DNA of 64,000 nucleotides from Mycobacterium neglectum (lineage in GTDB: Bacteria; Actinomycetota; Actinomycetes; Mycobacteriales; Mycobacteriaceae), in the NCBI RefSeq assembly GCF_002591975.1, contig NZ_NVQE01000024.1:23072-87071 (forward strand), given 5' to 3'. Within the stretch, counting starts at the first letter, position 1. Each line of letters starts with the position of its first letter. Positions 41,410-50,278 of this stretch are shown piece by piece. Position numbers and translations under genes: made by a program. Under the pieces are notes generated by a model. That model worked only from the letters and a program-made list of their open reading frames with translations, made no database searches and was not told the DNA's origin.

Positions 41410-42467
41410 TCAACCAGCGCGGCCGCGGCCTGCAGGTGCTTGATCGCGTCGTCGACGATCGTCTCGACCAACTCGGCGCACGACGGTAGGTCGCCGAGAA
41501 TCCCTGCGACCTGGCCCGACGCCAATACGCCTGCGTCGGTGTTGCCCTCCACAAGCCCGGCCTTCAGCAGCATCGGGGTGTTGGCCGCCATCAGGACCTG
41601 CGACCAGGTCAGTTCCTTGCCGTGCCGCATCTCGAGGCCGTCGCTGATCATCGAACGCCAGGTCATGCCCGACATCTTCTTGAACTTCTGCGCGTTGCGG
41701 ATCGCCGCCGAAAAGCCCCGGAGGCGTGAACCGCTCTCGAGCTTCTCGACGAGTCCGGTGCGCAGCACGCGATGCGGCATACCGTCGACACGTGTCGACA
41801 CGACGGTGCCGTCCAATGCCGAATCGAGGTACCGGCGTTTCACGGCATCGGGCACCGTGGAGTCGGAGGTCAACAGGAAGCGGGTGCCCATCGCGACGCC
41901 CGCCGCGCCGTAGGACAGCGCCGCGGCGAGGCCGCGGCCGTCGAAGAACCCGCCTGCCGCAATGACAGGGATATCGACGGCGTCGAGAACAGAGGGCAGC
42001 AGAAGTGTCGTCGCGATCGGACCGGTGTGACCGCCGCCCTCGCCGCCCTGGACGATCACCGCGTCGGCACCCCAGCCGGCCACCTTCTTGGCATGCTTGG
42101 CCAGGCCGACCGATGGAATCACCACCACGCCCGCGTCTTTGAGCTTGGCAATCAAGTCAGGTTTGGGCGCCAGCGCGAATGACGCGACCCTGACACCCTC
42201 GCGGATCAGGAGGTCGATGCGCTCGTTCGCGTCACCGGCGTCGGCCCGGATGTTGATGCCGAACGGCTTGTCGGTGGTGGCCTTCACCTTCGAGACGGCG
42301 GTCGCAAGTTCGTCGAGTGCCATGGTCGCCGAGGCGAGGATGCCGAGCCCGCCGGCGTTCGATGTCGCCGCCACCAGACGCGCACCCGCAACCCAGCCCA
42401 TTCCGGTCTGCACCACCGGATGCTCGATGCCGACCAACTCGGTCAACGGGGTACGGAGACGAGTCAC
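41406..42467 (-). CDS. ipdC: IpdC, flavin-dependent dehydrogenase of 5-OH-HIC-CoA
   Basis: This 353-residue TIM-barrel flavoprotein is of the nitronate-monooxygenase/enoyl-reductase type: VVQTGMGWVAGARLVAATSN, IVQGGEGGGHTG, PVIAAGGFFDGRGLAAALSY and GVAMGTRFLLT are the FMN-binding blocks. It corresponds to Rv3553. IpdC homologues dehydrogenate the 5-hydroxy-indane carboxyl-CoA ester ahead of ring opening. Its start overlaps the ipdB stop by 4 bases, and it is the last sterol gene of the echA20-ipdA-ipdB-ipdC operon before satD. Confidence 0.92.
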   Translation of the reverse strand: MTRLRTPLTELVGIEHPVVQTGMGWVAGARLVAATSNAGGLGILASATMALDELATAVSKVKATTDKPFGINIRADAGDANERIDLLIREGVRVASFALAPKPDLIAKLKDAGVVVIPSVGLAKHAKKVAGWGADAVIVQGGEGGGHTGPIATTLLLPSVLDAVDIPVIAAGGFFDGRGLAAALSYGAAGVAMGTRFLLTSDSTVPDAVKRRYLDSALDGTVVSTRVDGMPHRVLRTGLVEKLESGSRLRGFSAAIRNAQKFKKMSGMTWRSMISDGLEMRHGKELTWSQVLMAANTPMLLKAGLVEGNTDAGVLASGQVAGILGDLPSCAELVETIVDDAIKHLQAAAALVE

Positions 42468-43216
42468 CGAACCTCCTTCACTTCTCGGTCCCTCAGGCCA
42501 CTCGGATCGATGACCTCGCGGATCAGCTTCTGCTCTTCCTCGGTGGGCAGCCGCGACGTATCGGCTGAGTCCAGGCCGTGCACCTCGAAGGACGTGTTCT
42601 CGGCGACCTGCTCGGCGTCGACGCCGGGATGCAGCGACAGGGCGCGCATCTGATGGTCGGGTCCCTTGAAGTCGAACACGCCGAGGTTGGACACCACCCG
42701 GAACACGTTTACGAACCGATATGCAGGGTTGTCGGGATCGACCTTGTCCCAGCCGATTCCGGACACCACGTCGACGGAATCGCCGAACACTCGCGTCGAA
42801 TGGTTGCCGACCCAGTAGCTCGTCGCGTGGTTGATGGTGTTCCCGGGTGCACCGCGCACCCCGAACATCTGGCGCGTGGGATGCTGAAGCGGTCCGAACG
42901 CCGACAGGTTCTGATTGCCGTACCGGTCAACCTGATTGGCGCCCATGACGACATGGCGCCTGCCCCACGCCAGTGTCTCGAAGACGCGGCCGAACGGCAT
43001 CCAGCCCTCGATCGCGCCAGTCGCCCCGAGCGCTGGGGTGTCGGCCAGCAGCCGGGCCTCACCGTCGGTCAGCAGGATGTCGGGCGAGAAGGTCAGCCGG
43101 GCCAGCCGGGCTCCGATCGAGACCATGTTGGCCATCGGGCTCACCATGATCTCGCCCGCATCGCGGAAGAGTTCGGCACACGCGACAGCGCACACCTCGG
43201 CTCGGGTAACAGACAT
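42464..43216 (-). CDS. ipdB: IpdB, beta subunit of COCHEA-CoA hydrolase
   Basis: The ATG at 43214-43216 shares one base with the ipdA stop and gives 250 residues. It belongs to the family I CoA-transferase fold (ISPMANMVSIGARLARL-like block, GATGAIEGWMPFGRVFETLA, HVVMGANQVDRYGNQN). It corresponds to Rv3552. IpdAB is not a transferase but hydrolyses the last steroid ring of COCHEA-CoA. The longer frame to 43300 lies within ipdA and is not used. Confidence 0.93.
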   Translation of the reverse strand: MSVTRAEVCAVACAELFRDAGEIMVSPMANMVSIGARLARLTFSPDILLTDGEARLLADTPALGATGAIEGWMPFGRVFETLAWGRRHVVMGANQVDRYGNQNLSAFGPLQHPTRQMFGVRGAPGNTINHATSYWVGNHSTRVFGDSVDVVSGIGWDKVDPDNPAYRFVNVFRVVSNLGVFDFKGPDHQMRALSLHPGVDAEQVAENTSFEVHGLDSADTSRLPTEEEQKLIREVIDPSGLRDREVKEVR

Positions 43217-44103
43217 CACTGGCTCTCTCCAAACTTCCGCACGGCCGCCTGGTAGTCGGCCTCGCTGCCGGACAGATAGGTCGTGACGAACTCCTGCCAC
43301 GACTCGTCGGACGCCGCGGCCTCGGCGTAGTGGCGCTGGAACTTCTCGTCGCGGCGGTAGTCCGGCTCCGCCGCGGTGAAGTGGGCACCGCCCGGTGCCT
43401 CGACCACGGAGTCCACCATCATCCGGTTGATCAGCAGCGCCTGCGGCGGGACCGCCTTGATCAACTCCTCGGTCGGAACCACCCGTTCGATGGACAAGAA
43501 CCGCTTCTGCGCTGCCATCAGGAACAGGTCGTCGAAGTACGGGTCGATACCGGTGTACGCGGCATTGCCTTGGGCGTCACCGAGATTCATATGTATGAAG
43601 GCCGCATCGAGGTTCAGCGCGGGCATCGCGATGAGTTCCTCGTAGCCAGCCTGAGAACCGGAGCCGGTGGGATACGGCGACTTCACGGTCTTGAGCTCGT
43701 CGCCCCAGAATGCGCGTACGTCACTGCCCAGCCCCGCGCGGATCGGCAGGAACGGCAGCCGCTGTGCGGCGGCCTGCAGCCCGCAGCGCACCATGCCCTC
43801 GTCCATCTCGCGAGCCTCGATCGATCCACTGGTGCGCGCCTTGGCGAACCACGGGTCATAGAACGGCGGTGAGTCCAAAGACACGAAGCCGTAGTAGACG
43901 CGTTTGACCTTGTCTGCCGAGCACAGCAGCCCGAGGTCCGGGCCGCCGTAGGTGACGACCGTCAGGTCCTTCACATCGGTGCGCAGCAGAGCCCGCACGA
44001 ACGCCATCGGCTTGCGCCGCGACCCCCAGCCGCCTATACCGATGGTCATACCACTCTCGATGGACGAGACGGCCTCGTCCAATGTCGTTCTCTTGTCTGT
44101 CAT
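43216..44103 (-). CDS. ipdA: IpdA, alpha subunit of COCHEA-CoA hydrolase
   Basis: This 295-residue protein has the CoA-transferase alpha-type fold: SGMTIGIGGWGSRRKPMAFV at the N-terminus, VVTYGGPDLGLLCSADKVKR, and AFIHMNLGDAQGNAAYTGID. It corresponds to Rv3551. Together with IpdB it opens ring C by a retro-Claisen-type hydrolysis. The start overlaps the echA20 stop by 4 bases, and the stop touches the ipdB start. Confidence 0.93.
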   Translation of the reverse strand: MTDKRTTLDEAVSSIESGMTIGIGGWGSRRKPMAFVRALLRTDVKDLTVVTYGGPDLGLLCSADKVKRVYYGFVSLDSPPFYDPWFAKARTSGSIEAREMDEGMVRCGLQAAAQRLPFLPIRAGLGSDVRAFWGDELKTVKSPYPTGSGSQAGYEELIAMPALNLDAAFIHMNLGDAQGNAAYTGIDPYFDDLFLMAAQKRFLSIERVVPTEELIKAVPPQALLINRMMVDSVVEAPGGAHFTAAEPDYRRDEKFQRHYAEAAASDESWQEFVTTYLSGSEADYQAAVRKFGESQ

Positions 44104-44855
44104 TCTTTCCCCTTGGAGGTACCGGCGAACGCGTCGCGATGCTCATCGGAGACGCCGGACAGGTTCAGTTCGAACGTAAAGCCCTGTTCCATCCGATATC
44201 TGGCGTTCGGCGGCTGCACATCGATGAGGTTCAGCGCTTCCTTGGCCGCGCGGATCACCCGGGTGTCCTTGGCGGCGATGTCGCGCGCCACCCGCAGTGC
44301 GGCCTCGTCCAGCTCCGCGCGCGGCACCACCTCGTGCACCGACCCGAAGTGGTGCAGGGTCGCCGCGTCAACGGTGGCGGCGGTGAAGAACAATCGTCGC
44401 ATCATGTGCTGCGGCACCAGTCTCGACAGGTGCGTCGCCGCTCCCAGCGCGCCGCGCTCGACCTCGGGCAGGCCGAAGGTCGCGTCGTCGGAGGCGACGA
44501 TGACGTCCGCGTTGCCGACGAGTCCGATGCCGCCGCCGACACAGAAGCCGTTGACCGCGGCGACCACGGGAACCTCGCACTCGTACACCGCGCGGAAGGC
44601 GTGGAAGCAGCCGCGGTTGGCGTCGATGAGCGCGGTGAAGCCCTCGGTGTTCTGCATCTCCTTGATGTCGACTCCCGCGTTGAAGCCGCGGCCCTCGGCG
44701 CGCAGGATCACGACGTGGGTGCTGTGGTCGCGCCCGGCTGCGGTGATCGCGTCGCCGAGTTCGAACCAGCCGCGGGATGGAATCGCGTTGACCTTCGGGT
44801 AGTCGACAGTGACCGAGACGATGCCCGGTTCGACCGTGGTGGTGGTGATTGTCAT
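44100..44855 (-). CDS. echA20: EchA20, HIEC-CoA hydrolase (ring D opening)
   Basis: The ATG at 44853-44855 gives 251 residues. It is a crotonase: EGRGFNAGVDIKEMQ (oxyanion hole), NGFCVGGGIGLVGNADVIVA and FGLPEVERGALGAATHLSRL match Rv3550 closely. It hydrolyses ring D of HIEC-CoA to COCHEA-CoA, a crotonase-fold hydrolase rather than a hydratase. It is the first gene of the operon, with a KstR2 site 36 bases upstream, shared with the divergent SDR gene. The longer frame to 45005 overlaps that gene and is rejected. Confidence 0.93.
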   Translation of the reverse strand: MTITTTTVEPGIVSVTVDYPKVNAIPSRGWFELGDAITAAGRDHSTHVVILRAEGRGFNAGVDIKEMQNTEGFTALIDANRGCFHAFRAVYECEVPVVAAVNGFCVGGGIGLVGNADVIVASDDATFGLPEVERGALGAATHLSRLVPQHMMRRLFFTAATVDAATLHHFGSVHEVVPRAELDEAALRVARDIAAKDTRVIRAAKEALNLIDVQPPNARYRMEQGFTFELNLSGVSDEHRDAFAGTSKGKE

Positions 44856-44890
44856 GCGGATACCTCGGTTACTCTGGGGGTCTCTACCTA

Positions 44891-44904
44891 AGCAAGCACT
44901 TGCT
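44891..44904. promoter_or_regulatory. KstR2 operator (echA20/SDR)
   Basis: AGCAAGCACTTGCT fits AnCAAGnnCTTGnT at every fixed base and is a palindrome except for the central pair. It lies between divergent echA20 and the Rv3549c-like gene. Confidence 0.92.
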
Positions 44905-44919
44905 TGGTACGCTAGCACA

Positions 44920-45693
44920 GTGACCGATCGCCCAGAGATCGTCCTCGGACTCCACGACAGGGTCGTCCTGGTGACCGGAGGAGTGCGAGGCGTCGGCGCC
45001 GGCATCAGCTCCGTGTTCGCCGCACAGGGCGCGACCGTCGTGACGTGTGCCCGCAGATCGGTCGAGGGATCGCCCTACGAATTCCACAGCTGCGACGTGC
45101 GCGACGACGATTCGGTGGCGGCATTGATCAAGACCGTCGCCGACCGGCATGGTCGCCTGGACGTCGTCGTCAACAACGCGGGCGGATCGCCGTACGTCCT
45201 GGCCGCCGAATCATCGGCGAAGTTCAACACCAAGATCGTGGAACTCAATCTTCTCGGACCGCTGTCGGTGTCGATTCACGCGAACGCGGTGATGCAGACG
45301 CAAGCCCAGGGTGGCGCGATCATCAACGTCGCCAGCGTCAGCGGCCGCAGGCCCACACCGGGCACAGCACCCTACGGTGCTGCCAAGGCGGGCATGGAGA
45401 GCATCACCAGCACACTGGCGGTCGAGTGGGCGCCGAAGGTGCGGGTGAACTCGGTGGTCGTCGGGATGGTGGAGACCGAGCAGTCCGAACTGTTCTACGG
45501 CGATGCCGATTCGATCGCGGCCATTTCGCGCAACGTCCCGCTGGGTCGTCTCGCAACGCCGGACGACGTGGGCTGGGCGGCGGCGTTCCTGGCATCCGAT
45601 GTCGCGTCATACATCAGCGGCGCCTCACTCGAGGTGCATGGCGGCGGTGAGCCCCCGCACTATCTGGCAACCACCACTGCTGACATCAAGTAA
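44920..45693 (+). CDS. SDR oxidoreductase (Rv3549c-like), KstR2 regulon
   Basis: The GTG at 44920 gives 257 residues; the longer frame would include the operator. It is a classical short-chain dehydrogenase: VTGGVRGVGAGISSVF, NNAGGSPY, Ser in NVASVSGR, and Tyr-Lys in APYGAAKAGM. It corresponds in place to Rv3549c. The exact substrate is not established; the KstR2 site 15 bases upstream ties it to ring-C/D catabolism. The next SDR gene follows 17 bases later. Confidence 0.87.
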   Translation: MTDRPEIVLGLHDRVVLVTGGVRGVGAGISSVFAAQGATVVTCARRSVEGSPYEFHSCDVRDDDSVAALIKTVADRHGRLDVVVNNAGGSPYVLAAESSAKFNTKIVELNLLGPLSVSIHANAVMQTQAQGGAIINVASVSGRRPTPGTAPYGAAKAGMESITSTLAVEWAPKVRVNSVVVGMVETEQSELFYGDADSIAAISRNVPLGRLATPDDVGWAAAFLASDVASYISGASLEVHGGGEPPHYLATTTADIK

Positions 45694-45710
45694 CAAGGGA
45701 GATAAGAGAT

Positions 45711-46616
45711 ATGGGACTGCTCGACGGCCGCGTGGTCATCGTGACGGGTGCTGGCGGCGGCATTGGGCGCGCACATGCGCTGGCCTTCGCCGCAGAGGGC
45801 GCGCGAGTGGTGGTCAATGACATCGGTGTCGGGCTGGACGGCTCGCCCGCGGGTGGCGGCAGCGCGGCACAGGGTGTGGTCGATGAGATCACCGCTGCCG
45901 GAGGCGAAGCCGTGACCAGCGGAGCCAATGTCGCCGACTGGGCGCAGGCCGAGGGTCTGGTGCAGACGGCGGTCGATACGTTCGGCGGACTCGATGTGCT
46001 GGTCAACAACGCCGGCATCGTGCGCGACCGGATGTTCGCCAACACCAGCGAGGAGGAGTTTGACGCCGTCGTCGCCGTCCACCTCAAGGGGCATTTCGCG
46101 ACCATGCGCCACGCGGCCGCCTACTGGCGAGCCCAGTCCAAGGCGGGCAATCCCGTAGACGCCCGGATCATCAACACGAGTTCCGGGGCCGGCCTGCAAG
46201 GCAGTGTGGGACAGGCCAATTACAGTGCAGCCAAGGCGGGGATCGCCGCCATGACGCTGGTCGCCTCTGCCGAGATGGGTCGCTACGGAGTCACCGTCAA
46301 CGCCATCGCACCGTCGGCCAGGACACGGATGACCGAGACGGTGTTCGCCGACATGATGTCCACGCAGGACAAGGATTTCGACGCGATGGCGCCGGAAAAC
46401 GTTTCTCCGCTGGTGGTTTGGCTCGGCAGCGTCGAGTCCAAGGATGTTACCGGCAAGATGTTCGAGGTCGAGGGCGGCATCATCCGAGTCGCCGAGGGCT
46501 GGGCCCACGGCCCGCAGATCGACAAGGGTACGCGCTGGGATCCGGCCGAGCTCGGACCCGTCGTCAGCGACCTGCTGACCAAGGCGCGCCAACCGGTGCC
46601 TGTTTACGGAGCCTGA
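45711..46616 (+). CDS. SDR oxidoreductase (Rv3548c-like)
   Basis: This 301-residue short-chain dehydrogenase resembles the dehydrogenase domain of peroxisomal multifunctional enzyme 2: VTGAGGGIGRAHALAFAAEG, NNAGIVRDRMFANTSEEEFD, NTSSGAGLQGSVGQANYSAA and the C-terminal extension with VEGGIIRVAEGW. Enzymes of this type oxidise 3-hydroxyacyl-CoA esters. It corresponds to Rv3548c and forms an operon with the preceding SDR gene. A 12-bp-stem hairpin follows 15 bases after the stop. Confidence 0.87.
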   Translation: MGLLDGRVVIVTGAGGGIGRAHALAFAAEGARVVVNDIGVGLDGSPAGGGSAAQGVVDEITAAGGEAVTSGANVADWAQAEGLVQTAVDTFGGLDVLVNNAGIVRDRMFANTSEEEFDAVVAVHLKGHFATMRHAAAYWRAQSKAGNPVDARIINTSSGAGLQGSVGQANYSAAKAGIAAMTLVASAEMGRYGVTVNAIAPSARTRMTETVFADMMSTQDKDFDAMAPENVSPLVVWLGSVESKDVTGKMFEVEGGIIRVAEGWAHGPQIDKGTRWDPAELGPVVSDLLTKARQPVPVYGA

Positions 46617-46631
46617 TAGGCAGACGAACTC

Positions 46632-46676
46632 TAGGCCGAGGATTGCGGTCACCTGGTGGCTTCGATCCTCGGCCTA
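46632..46676. terminator. Strong hairpin after the SDR pair
   Basis: Left arm TAGGCCGAGGAT and right arm ATCCTCGGCCTA are perfectly complementary over 12 bases, with a 21-base loop. It begins 15 bases after the SDR stop. There is no T-run on the plus strand, which is common for mycobacterial hairpin terminators. It separates the KstR2-controlled SDR genes from the TRAP transporter. Confidence 0.65.
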
Positions 46677-46735
46677 ATCCTGATCGAGCTCGAAAACCGC
46701 CCCCGATCCGCCGGCCCACCCACCATGATGGGGGA

Positions 46736-47740
46736 ATGCGAAAGGTATCAGGGGCAGTCGCCGCGGCAATTCTGTTGGTGGTGGCCGGTTGTGGCGGTCA
46801 ACGTGGCGGCGAAAACGGGGCGGCGGCCACCGACCCGACGTCATGCGAAGTCGGGACCGACGCCAGGCTGAGTATCGCGACGGGCAACACGACCGGGGTT
46901 TACTACGCACTCGGCGGCGCCTACGCCGAGGCGATCAATCAGCAGACCGACGGCACGCTGAAAGCCACTGCCGCCGAGACATCGGCGTCGCTGCAGAACA
47001 TCCAGCAGCTCGTGGCAGGCACCCATCAGGTGGCGTTCTCCCTTGCCGACACCGCGGCTGATGCCGTCAACGGCATGGCGGCCTTCGACGGGAATCAGCC
47101 CATCGCCGCGCTGACCCGGCTGTATCCCAACTACACCCAGGTGATCGCCCGCAGCGACGCAGGCATCAACTCGATCCTGGATATGCGCGGCAAGCGTGTG
47201 TCGACCGGGTCGCCCAACTCCGGTACCGAGGTCATCGCCAACCGGATGCTGGAGGCCGCCAGTCTCAACCCGAACACTGACGTTGCCGCGCAGCGCACCG
47301 AACTCGGCAAGACGGTCGAAGGGATGAAAGACGGTTCGATCGATGCGATGTTCTGGTCGGGCGGCCTGCCGACCGGTGGGATCACCGACCTGTTCGTCAG
47401 CCAGCGCGACAACGTCAAGTTCATCGACGTGACGTCAACCCTGCCGAAGCTTCAGAACATCAACCCGATCTACGAGGAAGGTGTCATCCCGGCGAGCACG
47501 TATCAGACTCCCGCGGACGTACCGACCGTCGTGGTGCCCAATGTGCTTCTGGTCAAGAACGATATGGACGGAAACACCGCCTGCGTGCTGACCAAAGCGC
47601 TGTTCGATCACAAGGAAGACCTGGTCAAGGTCAACAAGGCGGCCGAAGGTATCTCACTGGACACCGCTCGCGAGACCATGCCCGTCCCGCTGCATCCGGG
47701 CGCCAAGCGGGCTCTCGACGACCTCGGCGCGGCGAACTGA
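46736..47740 (+). CDS. TAXI-family TRAP transporter substrate-binding lipoprotein
   Basis: The ATG at 46736 gives 334 residues with a lipoprotein signal (MRKVSGAVAAAILLVVAGCG). The mature part is a TAXI-type TRAP receptor: LSIATGNTTGVYYALGGAYA, VAFSLADTAADAVNG, LDMRGKRVSTGSPNSGTEV and DAMFWSGGLPTGGITDL. It captures an organic acid outside the membrane for the fused TRAP permease encoded next. The ligand is unknown. TRAP systems are unusual in mycobacteria, so this pair is an accessory acquisition; its placement beside KstR2 genes hints at an acid from sterol or related breakdown. Confidence 0.88.
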   Translation: MRKVSGAVAAAILLVVAGCGGQRGGENGAAATDPTSCEVGTDARLSIATGNTTGVYYALGGAYAEAINQQTDGTLKATAAETSASLQNIQQLVAGTHQVAFSLADTAADAVNGMAAFDGNQPIAALTRLYPNYTQVIARSDAGINSILDMRGKRVSTGSPNSGTEVIANRMLEAASLNPNTDVAAQRTELGKTVEGMKDGSIDAMFWSGGLPTGGITDLFVSQRDNVKFIDVTSTLPKLQNINPIYEEGVIPASTYQTPADVPTVVVPNVLLVKNDMDGNTACVLTKALFDHKEDLVKVNKAAEGISLDTARETMPVPLHPGAKRALDDLGAAN

Positions 47741-47832
47741 CCTCCACCGGGGCGAGCGAAACGACCGGAGAAACTCCCGCCTACGAGGACGAGAAGCCGG
47801 CCAGGCAGCTGACGGGCTGGGTCGGTCACCTG

Positions 47833-49803
47833 GTGACCGTCGGCTGTTTCCTGATCGGGCTGTTCGCGCTGTATCAGGTCTTCTTTCCACTTGCGCAGGG
47901 CAACCAGGTTTCGCTGATCCTGTTCCTGGCGGCGGTGCTTCCGCTGACGATGCTGTGCTACCGATCCGGTGTGCGGCTTCGCCACCGGAAGGTGGACACA
48001 CCGAGCGAGGCGCCGCGGCAGAGTCCGACGCCGTTCGACTGGCTGCTGGCCGCAGTGGCACTGGTGGCTTGCCTGTACCCCGTACTGCCGTTCCAAATCG
48101 GTGATGGCGGTGGGGGATTCAACGAATTCCTCAGCAGGCAGAGCACACCGGCGGTGGTGGACGTCGTCGTCGGCACGATCGTCGTGCTGCTGGTATTGGA
48201 GGCCTGCCGGCGCACCACGGGTGCGGCGTTGCCGATCGTGTGTCTGCTCGCGCTCGGCTACGCCTACTACGGCGGATACCTGCCGCAGGGTGCGGCGATC
48301 GCGCACGCCGGAGTCGACTGGGTGCAGATCGTCAGCGCCTCGTTCATGCAGTCGACGGGGCTGTACGGCGTGCCGCTGGACGTCGCGGCGACCTACATCG
48401 TGTTGTTCACCATTTACGGGGCGGTGCTCGAGGCGTCCGGCGCCAGCAAGTTCTTCATCGATCTTTCGTTCTCCGCATTCCGCTCCTCACGTGCGGCACC
48501 TGGGCGGACGGTGACGCTGGCCGGCTTCCTCATGGGCAGCGTGTCCGGTTCGGGGACGGCGACGACGGTCAGCCTCGGCTCGGTGACATGGCCGGTGCTG
48601 CGCCGCGCCGGCTACCCGAGTGAGAACGCCGGCGGAATGCTGGCCGCGGCGGGGATCGGCGCGATCCTGTCGCCGCCGACGCTCGGGGCCGCGGCGTTCA
48701 TCATCGCCGAGTATCTCGGGGTGCCGTACCTGACCGTCCTGGTGTGGGCGGTCGTGCCGACCATCCTGTACTACCTCGGCATCTTGCTGGCCGTCGAGAT
48801 CGACGCGCGGCGGTACGGCACGCGCGAGGTCGACGTCGACGCACAGTCCTTCTGGCGGTTACTCGGCAGATTCGGCTACCACCTCATCTCGCTGGTGATG
48901 ATCGTCGTGTTCCTGGCGATGGATGTGTCGGCGATGCGTGCGGTCGTCTACGCCATCGCCGTTCAGATCGTGCTGTCATACCTGGATCGCGAACACCGCC
49001 TCACCCCGCTGAAGCTCTACCGCGCGTTGGCCACCGGGGTGCGCGGTGTGCTTTCGGTGGCGGCGGTGTGTGCGGCGGCGGGCGTCGTCGCCGCGATGAT
49101 CACCCGCACCGGACTCGGCCTGCAACTGAACTCGATACTCGTCAACACCGCCCGGTTCATCTCTGAAAACCCAACGGTCGTATTGATTTTCACGGCGATA
49201 TTCGCGGCCTTGGCGGTCTCGGTGCTCGGTCTGGCGGTGCCGGTCACCGCGTCGTTCGTGATCAGCTGGGTGATCGTGGGTCCCGCGCTGCAGGACCTCG
49301 GCGTCGCTGCGCCCGCGGTGGCGATGTTCGTCTTCTATTTCGCAGTGCTCTCCGAAGTCACGCCGCCGACGGCGCTGGCGTCGGTCGCGGCCTCGGCGAT
49401 CACCGGCGGACGCGTGATTCCAACGATGATGCAGACGTGGAAGTACACGCTGCCGGCATTCCTCGTGCCGTTCGCGTTCGTACTGACCGACAACGGGCAA
49501 GGCCTGCTCGGGTTGCGGTCTTTCCTCGACATGGTGTGGACCGGTGCGGTCGGTGCGCTTGCGGTCGCCGCGCTTGCGGTCGTCACGGGCGGTTGGATGA
49601 TCCGACGGGCGGGCTGGCCCGAGCGGGTGCTGTGCATCCCGGCGTCGGCGCTGCTGCTTTATCTGAGCCCGGTGACGATCGCCGTCGGAGCCGGCCTGCT
49701 CGCGGTGGCGGCGGCGGTGAACGTCGTCATGGCTCGCAGACGACCATCGGAATCTCCCGATCCGCTGCCTGGCGATATCCCCGATACGGCGGGTACATCT
49801 TGA
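47833..49803 (+). CDS. TRAP transporter fused permease (4TM/12TM)
   Basis: This is a very hydrophobic protein of at least 656 residues, combining the small (DctQ) and large (DctM) TRAP subunits: FGxGG-type blocks appear as LAGFLMGSVSGSGTATTVSL, RRAGYPSENAGGMLAAAGIG, ILSPPTLGAAAFIIAEYLGV and SEVTPPTALASVAASAITGG. It uses an ion gradient to import the ligand bound by the TAXI protein. The first GTG is at 47833, but the frame is open back to 47737, where a CTG overlaps the lipoprotein stop in the usual CTGA manner, and the intervening residues (acidic, then basic) look coding; the true start may be there. The end overlaps the convergent Ddn-like gene by 77 bases. Confidence 0.88.
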   Translation: MTVGCFLIGLFALYQVFFPLAQGNQVSLILFLAAVLPLTMLCYRSGVRLRHRKVDTPSEAPRQSPTPFDWLLAAVALVACLYPVLPFQIGDGGGGFNEFLSRQSTPAVVDVVVGTIVVLLVLEACRRTTGAALPIVCLLALGYAYYGGYLPQGAAIAHAGVDWVQIVSASFMQSTGLYGVPLDVAATYIVLFTIYGAVLEASGASKFFIDLSFSAFRSSRAAPGRTVTLAGFLMGSVSGSGTATTVSLGSVTWPVLRRAGYPSENAGGMLAAAGIGAILSPPTLGAAAFIIAEYLGVPYLTVLVWAVVPTILYYLGILLAVEIDARRYGTREVDVDAQSFWRLLGRFGYHLISLVMIVVFLAMDVSAMRAVVYAIAVQIVLSYLDREHRLTPLKLYRALATGVRGVLSVAAVCAAAGVVAAMITRTGLGLQLNSILVNTARFISENPTVVLIFTAIFAALAVSVLGLAVPVTASFVISWVIVGPALQDLGVAAPAVAMFVFYFAVLSEVTPPTALASVAASAITGGRVIPTMMQTWKYTLPAFLVPFAFVLTDNGQGLLGLRSFLDMVWTGAVGALAVAALAVVTGGWMIRRAGWPERVLCIPASALLLYLSPVTIAVGAGLLAVAAAVNVVMARRRPSESPDPLPGDIPDTAGTS

Positions 49804-50170
49804 TCAGCCTGGGCCAGTAGCGCTTTCGTTCGTCCTCGGTGGCGTCCCTGGCCCTCAGGTCGAGATGACGGGAGCGAATCTGCACGTGCACTTCGGGATT
49901 CGACTCGAGGTTGAGATACCACGCCGGATCGGAGTCACGTCCGCCGAAGGACGCGGGCAGGATCACCCGATCGCCGTCGTCCAGATACAGCGTCGGAGTG
50001 GTGCGCGGACGGCCGGATTTGCGCCCTGTCGTGGTGATCAACGCCGCCGGGAACCACAACAGTTTGGCGCCGATGCGGCCGTTGGTGCGTCGGTAGACCC
50101 GGATGTGGGCGCGGGCGAAGTACTTCATCGCCAGCCGAAGCGGCCGCGAGTTGCGGATCGTGCCTGCCAC
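49727..50170 (-). CDS. Deazaflavin (F420)-dependent nitroreductase family protein
   Basis: This 147-residue split-barrel protein has the family blocks LLWFPAALITTTGRKSGRPR, DPAWYLNLESNPEVHVQIRS and ERKRYWPRLIKMYPPYRGYR seen in Ddn and its relatives. It should bind F420H2 and reduce quinones or nitro compounds, probably at the membrane. It is a paralogue of the Ddn gene at 52184-52639. Its last 77 bases overlap the convergent TRAP permease gene. No regulator site is obvious upstream. Confidence 0.87.
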   Translation of the reverse strand: MAGTIRNSRPLRLAMKYFARAHIRVYRRTNGRIGAKLLWFPAALITTTGRKSGRPRTTPTLYLDDGDRVILPASFGGRDSDPAWYLNLESNPEVHVQIRSRHLDLRARDATEDERKRYWPRLIKMYPPYRGYRQAADREIPMVVCEP

Positions 50171-50278
50171 CCACGGTGTCTAGCCGCGTGACGGCAAAGG
50201 CAAACACGGGCGTTCGCGCGTGGCTCTAACCTCAGTCTTAGGACCGCTTCTGTCCGGTATCAGCGACAGACTTGCGGC

